Part shown: piece after piece, positions 1 to 8,262 of the stretch
Position numbering within the stretch: the stretch's first letter is position 1
Layout of the letters: every line of letters begins with the position of its first letter
Assembly: GCA_023395735.1 (NCBI GenBank)
Contig: JAEWYI010000079.1
Span: 1 to 24,008 of the forward strand
Direction of reading: 5' to 3'
Length of the DNA: 24,008 bases
DNA from: Cyanobacteria bacterium OH_SFB_17
Lineage (GTDB): Bacteria > Cyanobacteriota > Vampirovibrionia > Gastranaerophilales > Gastranaerophilaceae
The notes under the pieces: model-generated
Seen by the model: only the letters and a program-made list of their open reading frames with translations
What the model was told of the DNA's origin: nothing
Databases searched by the model: none
Position numbers and translations under genes: made by a program

Positions 1-14
1 TTTTTTTTAATAAA

Positions 15-87
15 TACCCCCAAGCGAATTCGAATCGCTGTCGCCTCCGTGAAAGGGAAGTGTCCTAGGCCTCTAGACGATGGGGGC
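15..87 (-). tRNA. tRNA-Glu (anticodon UUC)
   Basis: The reverse strand folds as a 73-nt cloverleaf without an encoded CCA. The acceptor stem is GCCCCCA paired with TGGGGGT, giving a terminal G1-U72 wobble. The anticodon stem C-U-U-C-C / G-G-A-G-G carries loop C-U-UUC-A-C, so the anticodon (plus-strand 51-53) reads glutamate codons GAA/GAG. The T stem is A-G-C-G-A / U-C-G-C-U and closes with an A53-U61 pair. The 5' start, the GGGGGUA 3' end and A53-U61 resemble cyanobacterial and chloroplast tRNA-Glu, which also feeds tetrapyrrole synthesis through glutamyl-tRNA reductase. It has its own promoter at 113-141. Confidence 0.96.
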
Positions 88-112
88 TTGTGTAAAACCT
101 TCCGTATTTACT

Positions 113-141
113 AATATAACCCAAGAAAACTTAAAAGTCAA
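113..141 (-). promoter_or_regulatory. sigma-70-type promoter of tRNA-Glu
   Basis: On the minus strand TTGACT (plus 136-141) is separated by exactly 17 bp from TATATT (plus 113-118). Transcription would start near 106, about 19 nt before the tRNA 5' end at 87. Five of six bases match the consensus in each box, so this is one of the clearest promoters in the window. It shows the tRNA need not depend on read-through from the helicase gene upstream. Confidence 0.75.
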
Positions 142-198
142 CAATTTTTTGTAAAAAAATCTCAAGTAATTTACGAAATTTTAAGCGATAAAAATTCA

Positions 199-3100
199 TT
201 AATCAACAGAGAAAATTTCTTTTACATCTTCAAGCGTAAGCGATTTTGTAATGTTTCTATCGACTGATATTACGCTATCGACAAGGTTTCGTTTAATAGT
301 TTTGAGTTTTTGGATTTTTTCTTCGACTGTATTTTTTGTAATAAGTCTATATACAAAAACCTTTTTCTTTTGTCCGATACGGTAGGCTCTATCTGTAGCC
401 TGATCTTCAACCGCAGGGTTCCACCATGGGTCGTAGTGGATAACGTAGTCTGCCCCTGTCAAGTTTAGTCCTGTACCGCCTGCTTTTAAGCTGATAAGGA
501 AGATAGGAATAGAGTTGTTGTTGTTAAATCTTTCAACCGCACCTTGTCTGTCTTTGGTCTTACCTGTAAGGTATTCATAAGGAATAGCCTCTCTTTCAAG
601 CCAATCTTTGACAAGGTCAAGCATGTCCACAAATTGGCTGAATAAAAGTATTCTATGTCCTTCTGAGATAATTTCTTCGAGCATTTCTTTAAGATGGTCG
701 AATTTTCCTGAGCCGATTTTGCCTTTGAACCCTTCTTTGTCGTAAAGTCTAGGGTGGCAGCAAATTTGTCTAAGTCTAAGAAGTGCTGAGAATATAGACA
801 TTCTGCTTTTTTCAAGTCCGTTTTGTTCGATATTTTTGAACAATTCTTCTTTCGTGCTGTCCAAAACTTCCATATAGAAATCTTTTTGTTCCGGAGTGAG
901 TTCGCAGTATGAAATATTTTCGATTTTATCAGGCAAATCTTTTGCAACGTCGCGTTTCATACGACGGAGGATAAACGGATAAATTTGCAATTTAAGACGT
1001 TTTTCAACAGTTTTGTCAGAGCGTTCCATAATCGGATTAACGTATCTGAAATTAAATTCAGATATACTGAACAAGAATCCCGGCATAAGAAAATCAAACA
1101 CAGACCAAAGCTCTTCAAGTTTGTTTTCAATCGGAGTTCCTGAAAGTGCCATTTTGTGCTGCGAATTCAATTTTTTAACGGCCTGTGCTGTTTGTGAAAG
1201 CGCATTTTTAATGTTTTGAGATTCATCTAGTATAATATATCTGAAATTGATTTTTTTAAGTTTTTCAATATCGCGTCGAACCAACGCATAGCTTGTTATA
1301 ACGATATCGTGATTTGGAATCTCTTTGAAAAGTTGTTTACGTTCAATGCCTGAGAGTTTTAGGCAAGTCAGCTCGGGTGCGAATTTTTGAATTTCAGCTT
1401 CCCAGTTAAAAACAACAGAAGTCGGGCATATAACAAGCGTCGGCATTGGGCCGTCTTCATCTTTTGCTTTTTGCAAAAGCGTAAGTGCTTGAAGGGTTTT
1501 CCCAAGCCCCATATCATCTGCAAGGATTCCGTTAAGCCCGTATTTGTACATAAACCAAAGCCAGCTGAAACCTTTTGATTGGTATTCTCTAAGCTCTGCT
1601 TGAATTTTTTCAGGGAAGGTGACTTCATCTGTGGTTGAAAAAGTCGACATTTGTTGCCAGAATTTTTCAAATTCATCACTTAAAATCAGCTCTGCTCCAA
1701 GGTTTTGAAGCTCGTTTAGAAGACCTGCTCTGTATGTTTTAACGATAAATTTATTTTCATTGTTTCTGAAAACGTCAAAAGAGTTGAATGAGCGCATCAT
1801 TGAATAAATATCTTGAACAGGGTATTCTACAAATCCTAAACTTCTTACACGACTGTACTTTTCGCCGCTTTGAATTGTGTCATAGATATCGTCGAAAGGT
1901 ATTTTTTCTTCGCCTACTTGTCCGTAGAGTTTTATTTCAAAACCTTCTCTTGAGTCTTCGCAAAAATCAACTTCCGCAATAAGTTTGAACGGATTTTCTA
2001 CGATTTTGAAGAAATTCATGTCGTCTTTTTCGATAAATTTCCAGCCATCACCTGCTTGTTGAATGTAGTAGTTGTAAAAATCAATCGCATTTTCTTTTTC
2101 AAGAGCTAAGTTATTTGTTTGCATCGGTACGAATTTGCAAGCCAAAAGCATGTTGTAGGCTGCTACTTCGTGTTCAATATTTCTTTTTACCCAGTAAAGA
2201 TTGTCTTCTGTTTTTATGGTTACATAAGGCGTTTTTTCACTTGTTTTTGAAAAAGGAACTTTCACTCCGTCATATTCAAATTCCAAAGATGCTTTGAGCG
2301 ATTGGTCGTAATCGATTCCAAGCGTAACAATATTTAGCGGCGGACGTTTTTCTAACAGAAGTTTGTTTATGCTTTCTGCAATTTCCACATCCATTGATTC
2401 TTGCAATTTAGGCAGTTCTTCATAAATAAATTTTCCGCCGTCCGCGTCTTTTAGGTCTGTAAAAGAAGATTTTATAATGTTTTGCGGAACAACGCTCACA
2501 GGAACGTTGATTGGGAAAATTAGGTTTTTGTATCTTCCCCATTTCAAATGTCTTGAAAAATATCTTACTTCTTCAAACGGGTAAACTTCGTCTTTGTCAG
2601 GTCTTTTCCATTCAAGTGCAAGCATTATGTTGCCTGTGTTTGAAGAATTTACTGAAAGCGAAAGTCGCCATTCTTTGTCGCAAAATTTAAGTCTTTGTTT
2701 TGTTTTTTCATCCAAAACTTCTTCAGCTTTTGCCAAAAGCGGGAACATGTCCGCGAATTTGGTTATTTGAATGTCGTACCATCCTGCTTTTTTGTCTTGA
2801 CGAGAAGTCTTTAAAAGCTGCTGGAATATTGCGACTTCAACCTTTTGTGAATTATTAAGTTCAAACGATTTGTCTGTTTTTTGAGCTTCTATCAATGCTT
2901 TAAGAATGTTTTCTATAGAACGTACGACTTTTCCTGTTTCTCTTGACATTACAAGGATTGAGAAAAAATTTGGTTTTCTTTTTGGGTTGAAATGGAAAAT
3001 GTAGTTGCCGTTTGCAGGGATTGTTAATGCAGTGTTCTCGTCTTCAAAGTTTGGTTCAATTCCGTATTTTGTTTCAAGAAAATCTTCCCATGCGTGCTCG

Positions 3101-3366
3101 TCAATCGCTTTAAGCCCCACTGCAACAGCGTGTTTGCACCATTCTTCTTTAAGCGGGCAATCACAGCGTGCTTCGATTGCATTTTTTTTGAAGATTAAGT
3201 CAGTTTTGTAAGAGTCTTGAAAATTCCCTTTAACTTTGCCTTTGTAAAAGTTTTTTTCAGGGAACCCTTCCAGCACTTGGTCTTTGAGGTGATATTCGTA
3301 ACCACGTCTCCAACTCCCTGCTGATGCTCTATCTTTGATATACTTGAAGTTAAATTCTAAACTCAC
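199..3366 (-). CDS. SWIM zinc-finger SNF2/RAD54-family DNA helicase-like ATPase
   Basis: 1055-residue cytoplasmic protein. Near the N-terminus a SWIM zinc finger (C68-x-C70-x6-C77-x-H79) is visible. A long middle region (about 100-590) follows without motifs I recognise. The SNF2 ATPase begins around 590: motif I DDMGLGKT (617-624), motif II DESQ (714-717) in place of DEAH, motif III SGTPIEN (742-748). The C-terminal helicase lobe has the SLKAGGTGLNL and DPWWNP blocks and ends in the RAYRIGQ-type motif VI. This order is typical of bacterial SWIM/SNF2 proteins, which are presumed nucleic-acid translocases; the substrate is not known. The start is GTG; no in-frame ATG lies between it and the upstream stop, and the upstream region is only A/G-rich (AAGAAAGAAAGA), a weak ribosome site. 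It is alone in its transcription unit, divergent from the beta-lactamase-like gene. Confidence 0.93.
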   Translation of the reverse strand: MSLEFNFKYIKDRASAGSWRRGYEYHLKDQVLEGFPEKNFYKGKVKGNFQDSYKTDLIFKKNAIEARCDCPLKEEWCKHAVAVGLKAIDEHAWEDFLETKYGIEPNFEDENTALTIPANGNYIFHFNPKRKPNFFSILVMSRETGKVVRSIENILKALIEAQKTDKSFELNNSQKVEVAIFQQLLKTSRQDKKAGWYDIQITKFADMFPLLAKAEEVLDEKTKQRLKFCDKEWRLSLSVNSSNTGNIMLALEWKRPDKDEVYPFEEVRYFSRHLKWGRYKNLIFPINVPVSVVPQNIIKSSFTDLKDADGGKFIYEELPKLQESMDVEIAESINKLLLEKRPPLNIVTLGIDYDQSLKASLEFEYDGVKVPFSKTSEKTPYVTIKTEDNLYWVKRNIEHEVAAYNMLLACKFVPMQTNNLALEKENAIDFYNYYIQQAGDGWKFIEKDDMNFFKIVENPFKLIAEVDFCEDSREGFEIKLYGQVGEEKIPFDDIYDTIQSGEKYSRVRSLGFVEYPVQDIYSMMRSFNSFDVFRNNENKFIVKTYRAGLLNELQNLGAELILSDEFEKFWQQMSTFSTTDEVTFPEKIQAELREYQSKGFSWLWFMYKYGLNGILADDMGLGKTLQALTLLQKAKDEDGPMPTLVICPTSVVFNWEAEIQKFAPELTCLKLSGIERKQLFKEIPNHDIVITSYALVRRDIEKLKKINFRYIILDESQNIKNALSQTAQAVKKLNSQHKMALSGTPIENKLEELWSVFDFLMPGFLFSISEFNFRYVNPIMERSDKTVEKRLKLQIYPFILRRMKRDVAKDLPDKIENISYCELTPEQKDFYMEVLDSTKEELFKNIEQNGLEKSRMSIFSALLRLRQICCHPRLYDKEGFKGKIGSGKFDHLKEMLEEIISEGHRILLFSQFVDMLDLVKDWLEREAIPYEYLTGKTKDRQGAVERFNNNNSIPIFLISLKAGGTGLNLTGADYVIHYDPWWNPAVEDQATDRAYRIGQKKKVFVYRLITKNTVEEKIQKLKTIKRNLVDSVISVDRNITKSLTLEDVKEIFSVD

Positions 3367-3528
3367 TATGCTTGAGTATCTTTCTTTCTTCTATGCTAAA
3401 TGTCCATGCCGGGGAGTAAACTACAGCTTGTAATTTTGTATGACCTAACAACATAAATAATGTTGAAAAATGAATCTCTCCATTGCCATCCCGACAAGCA
3501 TAAACTATTATTAACAGATTACATTTTG

Positions 3529-3557
3529 ATTATACACGAAGATTATAAAAAAAACAA
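3529..3557 (-). promoter_or_regulatory. candidate promoter of the SNF2 gene with a long leader
   Basis: Minus-strand TTGTTT (plus 3552-3557), 17 bp, then a perfect TATAAT (plus 3529-3534). The start site would be near 3522, leaving a leader of roughly 155 nt before the GTG. The leader contains a small hairpin (CAACAT / ATGTTG, 3449-3465) and a possible 14-codon open frame (3489 down to 3445) without a good ribosome site. The -35 box is weak, so the call rests mainly on the -10. Confidence 0.5.
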
Positions 3558-3588
3558 TAGTTTTTGTAAATATACTTTCTTTACATTA

Positions 3589-3617
3589 TTTACTTATGTT
3601 CAAGATTGTATTATAAT
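3589..3617 (+). promoter_or_regulatory. candidate promoter of the beta-lactamase-like gene
   Basis: TTTACT (3589-3594), 17 bp, perfect TATAAT (3612-3617). The start site would be near 3624, just before the GGAGGGG ribosome site (3628-3634) and the ATG at 3639, so the leader is only about 15 nt. It lies back to back with the SNF2 promoter in a 272-bp divergent region; nothing else convincing was seen in that region. Confidence 0.55.
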
Positions 3618-3638
3618 AAGAAAAATTGGAGGGGTAAA

Positions 3639-4832
3639 ATGCCAAAATCGGCTAGGGATTTTTCATATAGGGATAGTTATACATACAGAAGTTCTTATTC
3701 ATACGGGTATCAAAGACAAAATCAGGAGAGAGTTTCTCCGGTTAGACCCGATTTAAGACCTATTCCGCCAAGAAGAGCAGTCAGAAAGAAAAAGACAAAT
3801 CCTCTTGCGCAGCTTATTACGCTTCTTTTTGTGGCGGCGTTAGCTATATATGTTCTTCCTTATGGATATGACAGAATTTCCAAGCCTCTTTTGTTCGGCA
3901 ATTCTTATAGAAATGTAAAGGTTGATACTCAAGAATTATTGAAACCGACTACAAATTATCTTTATAATGATTTGTTTTTGAACACAAGATTTTTGACAGA
4001 GGCAAAAGTTAAAAAACCTGAAATGACAACGTTGTACACAACAGAGAAGATGCCTGTTTTAGAGGCGAAACTTCAAAAAATAGTGCAACAATATCCGACA
4101 ATTGATCCTGCAGTTTTTGTTTGGGATTTTGATTCAGGAAAATATGTTGATATTAAAGCTGATAAAACTTATTCAGCTGCAAGTATCATTAAAATCCCTG
4201 TTTTGATAAGACTTTTTAAATCAATTGAAGCAAATCAATTGACAATTTATGATGAGATGACGCTTACTCAATATTACAAAGCCCCAGGTTCAGGGCATTT
4301 GCAATCCAGAGCGGACAATTCAAAATATACAATCGATGAACTTGCGCGCCAGATGATAACTGAATCTGACAATTCAGCGACAAATATGCTTATGGCTGCT
4401 GTTGGTGGTATGCCAGATGTGAATAGCGGTGTTAAATCTTGGGGTTTGAAAAATACTTATATAAACAATTGGCTTCCTGACATGGACGGTACAAATTACA
4501 CAACCGCAAAAGATTTGGCAACAATGTTGTATAATTTGGATAATCCCGGATTTTTAAACATAAATTCAAGAGAATATATTATTGATTATATGAGCCACGT
4601 TGAGAATAACAGATTGATTCAAGCAGGGCTTGACCCTAAAGCTTTGTTTGTTCACAAAACAGGCGATATCGGTAAAATGCTAGGAGATGCAGGTATAGTG
4701 TTTGCTCCAAACGGCAAAAAATATATTGTTGTAATTCTTGCAAACAGACCTTATAACTCACCAATGGGTAAGAATTTTATACAAAAAGCATCGAGCACTA
4801 TTTATAGTTCAATGATGGCTGGCGGAAATTAA
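3639..4832 (+). CDS. membrane-anchored class A beta-lactamase-like serine hydrolase
   Basis: 397 residues counted from the ATG at 3639, chosen over the in-frame TTG at 3606 because GGAGGGG sits just upstream at 3628-3634. The N-terminus is Tyr/Ser/Arg-rich (1-45), then RRAVRKKK (45-52) and one membrane segment (about 56-75), so the catalytic part should lie outside the inner membrane. The three serine-acylase motifs are present: S182-I-I-K185, S243-D-N245, K340-T-G342. By alignment with TEM by eye, the omega-loop residue matching the general base Glu166 is Asn272, while the Asn170 position is kept (Asn276). The family (Beta-lactamase2) includes beta-lactamases and proteins of unknown role. 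Without Glu166 efficient hydrolysis of beta-lactams is unlikely; a peptidoglycan peptidase or penicillin-binding role is a guess. Confidence 0.85.
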   Translation: MPKSARDFSYRDSYTYRSSYSYGYQRQNQERVSPVRPDLRPIPPRRAVRKKKTNPLAQLITLLFVAALAIYVLPYGYDRISKPLLFGNSYRNVKVDTQELLKPTTNYLYNDLFLNTRFLTEAKVKKPEMTTLYTTEKMPVLEAKLQKIVQQYPTIDPAVFVWDFDSGKYVDIKADKTYSAASIIKIPVLIRLFKSIEANQLTIYDEMTLTQYYKAPGSGHLQSRADNSKYTIDELARQMITESDNSATNMLMAAVGGMPDVNSGVKSWGLKNTYINNWLPDMDGTNYTTAKDLATMLYNLDNPGFLNINSREYIIDYMSHVENNRLIQAGLDPKALFVHKTGDIGKMLGDAGIVFAPNGKKYIVVILANRPYNSPMGKNFIQKASSTIYSSMMAGGN

Positions 4833-4896
4833 TTTAATAGGAAATTAACTCTTTTCTCTGCTAGGCACAGCTCAAGTATACTCTCGCTAAAAATCT

Positions 4897-4926
4897 TTTA
4901 AATAATAAGCAAACTCATTATTTAAA
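4897..4926. repeat. AT-rich perfect inverted repeat in the convergent gap
   Basis: Arms TTTAAATAAT (4897-4906) and ATTATTTAAA (4917-4926) pair perfectly around a 10-base loop. It lies between two convergent genes, the beta-lactamase-like gene and lysC. It may help stop transcription on either strand but lacks a GC-rich stem, so its role is uncertain. Confidence 0.5.
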
Positions 4927-4948
4927 TAAAAGGTTTCACTCTGAAACC
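4922..4948 (-). terminator. intrinsic terminator of the lysC operon
   Basis: On the minus strand GGTTTCA-GAG-TGAAACC (plus 4932-4948) forms a perfect 7-bp stem with a 3-base loop and is followed directly by TTTTATT. It starts about 40 bp past the lysC stop. On the plus strand the same hairpin is not followed directly by a T run, so it mainly serves lysC. Confidence 0.7.
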
Positions 4949-4987
4949 CTGACGCTCCTGAGGTTTTTATGTTTTTTTTATTTTTCG

Positions 4988-6256
4988 TTAATCTTCAGGA
5001 GGAAGATCGCCTTTAACTTCTGCTACATCTTCTGAATCAAGATCAAATATTTTGTGAAGAGATGTTATAGCAAGTTGAGCTGATTCTTTTTCCATAAGGC
5101 AGCTTATTTTAATTTCACTTGTCGAAATCATCTTGATATTTATTCCAAGCCCTGCAATCGTGTCAAACATCGTTGCGGCAATCCCCGGTCTGTCAATCAT
5201 TCCAGCGCCGACAATCGAAATTTTTGCAATGTTTTCATCAACATGGATTGTGTCTGCGCCAAGTTCAGATTTAAGAGAATCCAGAACTTTTTGCGTTTTT
5301 GCAAGATCTGATTTATCGATTGTAAAAGCAATATCGTTTGTGTTTGATGAAGTTCTTGCATAAGATTGGATAATCATATCAACCGAAATATTTTCTTTTG
5401 CCAGTGTTGTAAAAAGTTTTGCAGCGTTTCCCGGAATATCTGGAATATCGCATACTACAATTCTTACCTGCGACAAATCTGCCGCAACTCCTGTTACAGG
5501 TTTGTATAATTCCATGTTTTTGACTCCTATGATTAATGTTCCCATATCATCAAGTTTAAATGTGCTTCTGACTCTTAAAGGAACTTTGAATTGTTTTGCA
5601 GTTTCGACTGAACGAGGATGAAGAACGTTTGCTCCAACTCTTGCTAGCTCAAGCATTTCTTCATAAGATATTTTTTCAAGTTTTGATGCGTTTGGAACCA
5701 TTCTCGGGTCTGTTGTATAAACCCCTTCAACGTCTGTATAAATGTCGCATCTTTCGGCATCAAGTGCTGCTGCAAGTGCTACAGCTGACGTGTCAGAGCC
5801 TCCGCGCCCGAGTGTTGTTATTTCGCCGTCTTCTGTTATTCCCTGAAAACCTGCGACTACTATTATTTTACCTTCATCAAGGTTTTTTCTCAACTTTTCT
5901 GTTTTTATATCGATAATTCTTGCTTTTAGGTGGACGTTTTCTGTAATAATCCCTATTTGCATAGCATTAAGGCTTACCGCATCATAACCTTTTGACTGAA
6001 TAGCCATTGTAAGAAGTGCAATAGAGACGCCTTCGCCTGTTGACAATAGCATGTCCATTTCTCTGCCTGAAGGATTAGGGTTTATTTCTTTTGCCATCTT
6101 AACAAGATAATCCGTTGTGTGCCCCATTGCTGAAACAACGACCACAACGTCATTCCCGTTTTCTTTTTCCCTAATTACTGCTTCTGCAACTTTTTTTATT
6201 TTATCGGTGTCTGCAACTGATGTTCCGCCGAACTTTTGAACAACTATCTTTTTCAT
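4988..6256 (-). CDS. lysC: aspartate kinase
   Basis: 422 residues, cytoplasmic. It phosphorylates aspartate, the first step towards lysine, threonine and methionine. The N-terminal kinase domain starts with K8-F-G-G-T-S13 and contains the GRGGSDTSA block. Two C-terminal ACT domains follow (about 265-340 and 345-415), the layout of monofunctional, feedback-regulated aspartokinases. Length is normal. The ATG at 6256 is preceded only by a weak AGAAGAAA. It is the last gene of the fliO-neuB-HAD-TPR-lysC run, 24 bp after the TPR gene, and ends in a hairpin terminator. hom and thrC of the same pathway lie about 9 kb away in a separate operon. Feedback inhibition by lysine or threonine is expected from the ACT domains but cannot be specified from sequence alone. 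Confidence 0.95.
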   Translation of the reverse strand: MKKIVVQKFGGTSVADTDKIKKVAEAVIREKENGNDVVVVVSAMGHTTDYLVKMAKEINPNPSGREMDMLLSTGEGVSIALLTMAIQSKGYDAVSLNAMQIGIITENVHLKARIIDIKTEKLRKNLDEGKIIVVAGFQGITEDGEITTLGRGGSDTSAVALAAALDAERCDIYTDVEGVYTTDPRMVPNASKLEKISYEEMLELARVGANVLHPRSVETAKQFKVPLRVRSTFKLDDMGTLIIGVKNMELYKPVTGVAADLSQVRIVVCDIPDIPGNAAKLFTTLAKENISVDMIIQSYARTSSNTNDIAFTIDKSDLAKTQKVLDSLKSELGADTIHVDENIAKISIVGAGMIDRPGIAATMFDTIAGLGINIKMISTSEIKISCLMEKESAQLAITSLHKIFDLDSEDVAEVKGDLPPED

Positions 6257-6280
6257 TTTCTTCTGACAAACTTTCGTTTA

Positions 6281-7795
6281 TCACTGCCTTTCTTGACTTT
6301 TACTATTCATTCTCTGTTCTAATTCATTCTTCTCTTCTGAAAAAGAAAAAGAATCGGGATAATTTTTTTCTATTGTTTTTGCAATTTCTATTGCTCTTTC
6401 CATATTATAGTCAGAAAGGTTTTCTTTGGCAAGCCTATAATTTACATAAAATAACAGATTAAGGCAATCAATATTAAAAGAGTCTATCTTTATTGCTTTT
6501 TGGAGCTTTTTAAGAGCCGAATTAAGGTTATTTTGTTCAATGAGAGATTTAGCATAATTGAGATAATTCGAAACATTTTCAGGCGCATATTCAATTGCTT
6601 TTTCAAAAAATTCGTTTGATTTTTCTATATTTCCTTTAAGTTGGTATGTGCTTGCTATTTTGCCGTAGTTTTCTACTGATTTTGCTGATATTTTTAACAC
6701 TTTTGAAAAATAATTTATGGCTGAATCAAAATTATTTCTTTTCAATTGAATTTCACCAAGACAATCTAAAACAACTGCACTTTGAGGGTTTATTTCAAGT
6801 GCTTTTTTAAGATTGTATTCTGCATCTTCAAGTTTATCAAGTTTAAAGAAGGAAATTCCCATATAAGCAAATCCCAAATCATTTTCTTGATTCATTTCTA
6901 TAGCTTTTGTGAACTTTTCCAGAGAAGCTTCGTGTTTTTTGAAATGCTGAAGCGCAATCCCCCAAGAAATAAGGAAATAGTAAGAAACTTCGCCGTTTTG
7001 TACCCCTCTTTCGTAAAAATCAAAACATTCTTGTTCTTTTTCAATATTCATAAAACATTCTGCAATTAGCATATAAGTTTCAATTTTTTGAGGGAAAAAT
7101 TCGATTGATTTTGTAGCATTTGCGATGCAAGATTTGTAGTCGTTTTCTTTAAAATATATGTAAGCCAGATAATACAGTGATTCGTAATGGTTAGGAACAA
7201 CTGAGATTATCGTTTTAAATTTTTCTTTTGCAGCAGAAAGATCAGCAAGTTCAATATCAATCAATCCGAGAAAATACAGGGCTGTAAAGTTTTGCCCGTT
7301 GAATTTGCAGGCTTGCTTAAATTTTTCTTTAGCAGGAAGGAATTTTTTTTGTCTAACTAGCGCTATTCCCCAATTTAAAAGCACATCGGAGTTGTGTGGA
7401 TCTATTTTTATTGCGTGGTTATATTTTTTTTCTGCATCTTTATAGTCTTGCAGTTCTGTAAGCGCATTTCCTAAAAAGCAAAAGGCTTTTGCATTGTTGT
7501 TGTCGAGCCTTATCGCTTTTATATAAAAATTCATTGCTTCTTCGTATTTTCGTTCTTTAATTTTTAAAACACCAAGATTTATGTAAGCTTCCGGTGTTTG
7601 GTGCGCCATTAGAGTTGAAGCTAAAAGTTTTTCTTCCGCATATTCCATTTGTCCGCAAGATGCTAAATGCATCGCCCAATTAACGTATGCAATTGAAGGC
7701 AGGCTGGGGTTTTGGACGACTTTTTTGTAATCATTGACGTCCGTATCTATTTTTTTGATATTGTTTATTAAATTTTCTATGAATTTAAAAGACAA
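6281..7795 (-). CDS. tetratricopeptide repeat (TPR) protein
   Basis: 504 residues, almost entirely TPR helices: units with the W/L-G-Y/F-A-P spacing recur from about residue 60 to 470, roughly a dozen copies. No signal peptide or membrane segment is seen, so it should be a cytoplasmic scaffold. No catalytic domain is visible, so it is not an OGT-type transferase. The start is TTG at 7795, supported by AGAGAGG (7803-7809) at a normal distance; the next ATG would remove about 40 residues. The 5' end overlaps the HAD phosphatase gene by 19 bp, which suggests translational coupling. Its place between a sugar-acid synthesis pair and lysC gives no firm function; it could organise glycosylation or flagellar proteins, but that is inference. 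Confidence 0.85.
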   Translation of the reverse strand: MSFKFIENLINNIKKIDTDVNDYKKVVQNPSLPSIAYVNWAMHLASCGQMEYAEEKLLASTLMAHQTPEAYINLGVLKIKERKYEEAMNFYIKAIRLDNNNAKAFCFLGNALTELQDYKDAEKKYNHAIKIDPHNSDVLLNWGIALVRQKKFLPAKEKFKQACKFNGQNFTALYFLGLIDIELADLSAAKEKFKTIISVVPNHYESLYYLAYIYFKENDYKSCIANATKSIEFFPQKIETYMLIAECFMNIEKEQECFDFYERGVQNGEVSYYFLISWGIALQHFKKHEASLEKFTKAIEMNQENDLGFAYMGISFFKLDKLEDAEYNLKKALEINPQSAVVLDCLGEIQLKRNNFDSAINYFSKVLKISAKSVENYGKIASTYQLKGNIEKSNEFFEKAIEYAPENVSNYLNYAKSLIEQNNLNSALKKLQKAIKIDSFNIDCLNLLFYVNYRLAKENLSDYNMERAIEIAKTIEKNYPDSFSFSEEKNELEQRMNSKSQERQ

Positions 7796-8262
7796 TCTAC
7801 AACCTCTCTAAAAGCGCCATTGCCGCCTGTTTCCGACGTTATTTGAATGTTTTCAACAAGTTTGACTTTGTAGGTGGAGTTTGGAACCGTTATTTTTACT
7901 CCGGCAAAATTCAGACAATCAATATCATTTATGTCGTCTCCGATATAGAGAATTTCTTCAGGTTTAAGATTTTTTCTTGAGGCTATGTCTTTTAAAACAT
8001 CGATTTTGCATCTGATGTTTTGGTGAATTTCATCAAGGTTGAATTTTTCTTTTAGAAGTTCCATTATCGGATTGTTTTCGCCGGAAATAAATCCCAGTTC
8101 AAAATTTGCCTTTCTCAACAGAGAAACAGCCATTATATCCTTAAAATTAACTTTTCTTGAAATTTTTAAATCTTCGTCGATGTAAACGCAGTTGTCCGTC
8201 ATAATTCCGTCAAAATCGGACACAATTATTTTTACGTTTTTTGGAATTTTTAAATTAGACAT
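7777..8262 (-). CDS. KdsC-like HAD-family phosphatase
   Basis: 161 residues, the usual length of the KdsC / 9-phospho-sugar-acid phosphatase group of the HAD superfamily, which work as cap-less tetramers. Motif I is D16-F-D18-G with D23 following. Motif II sits in S-G-E-N (60-63), where most relatives have T/S-G-R. Motif IV is G108-D-D-I-N-D. The C-terminal GGNGAFREVV matches the Gly-rich tail of KdsC that closes the neighbouring active site. Known members remove phosphate from Kdo-8-P, Neu5Ac-9-P or KDN-9-P. The start codon overlaps the neuB-like stop codon (TAATG), so the two are probably translationally coupled and act in sequence. The expected substrate is the phosphorylated sugar acid made by that neighbour, but true Kdo-8-P phosphatase activity for lipid A core synthesis remains possible. 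Confidence 0.85.
   Translation of the reverse strand: MSNLKIPKNVKIIVSDFDGIMTDNCVYIDEDLKISRKVNFKDIMAVSLLRKANFELGFISGENNPIMELLKEKFNLDEIHQNIRCKIDVLKDIASRKNLKPEEILYIGDDINDIDCLNFAGVKITVPNSTYKVKLVENIQITSETGGNGAFREVVDCLLNS

Noticed and set aside
1..198. tRNA-linked integration site (att) beside the SNF2 gene
   Set aside because: No integrase, no repeated tRNA 3' fragment and no phage genes were found nearby.
3460..3756. 98-codon plus-strand open frame ahead of the beta-lactamase-like gene
   Set aside because: It overlaps that gene in another frame, spans its promoter, and has no ribosome site.
3639..4832. Antibiotic-resistance beta-lactamase
   Set aside because: The general-base Glu appears absent and the protein is membrane-anchored with an unusual N-terminus; resistance is not supported.
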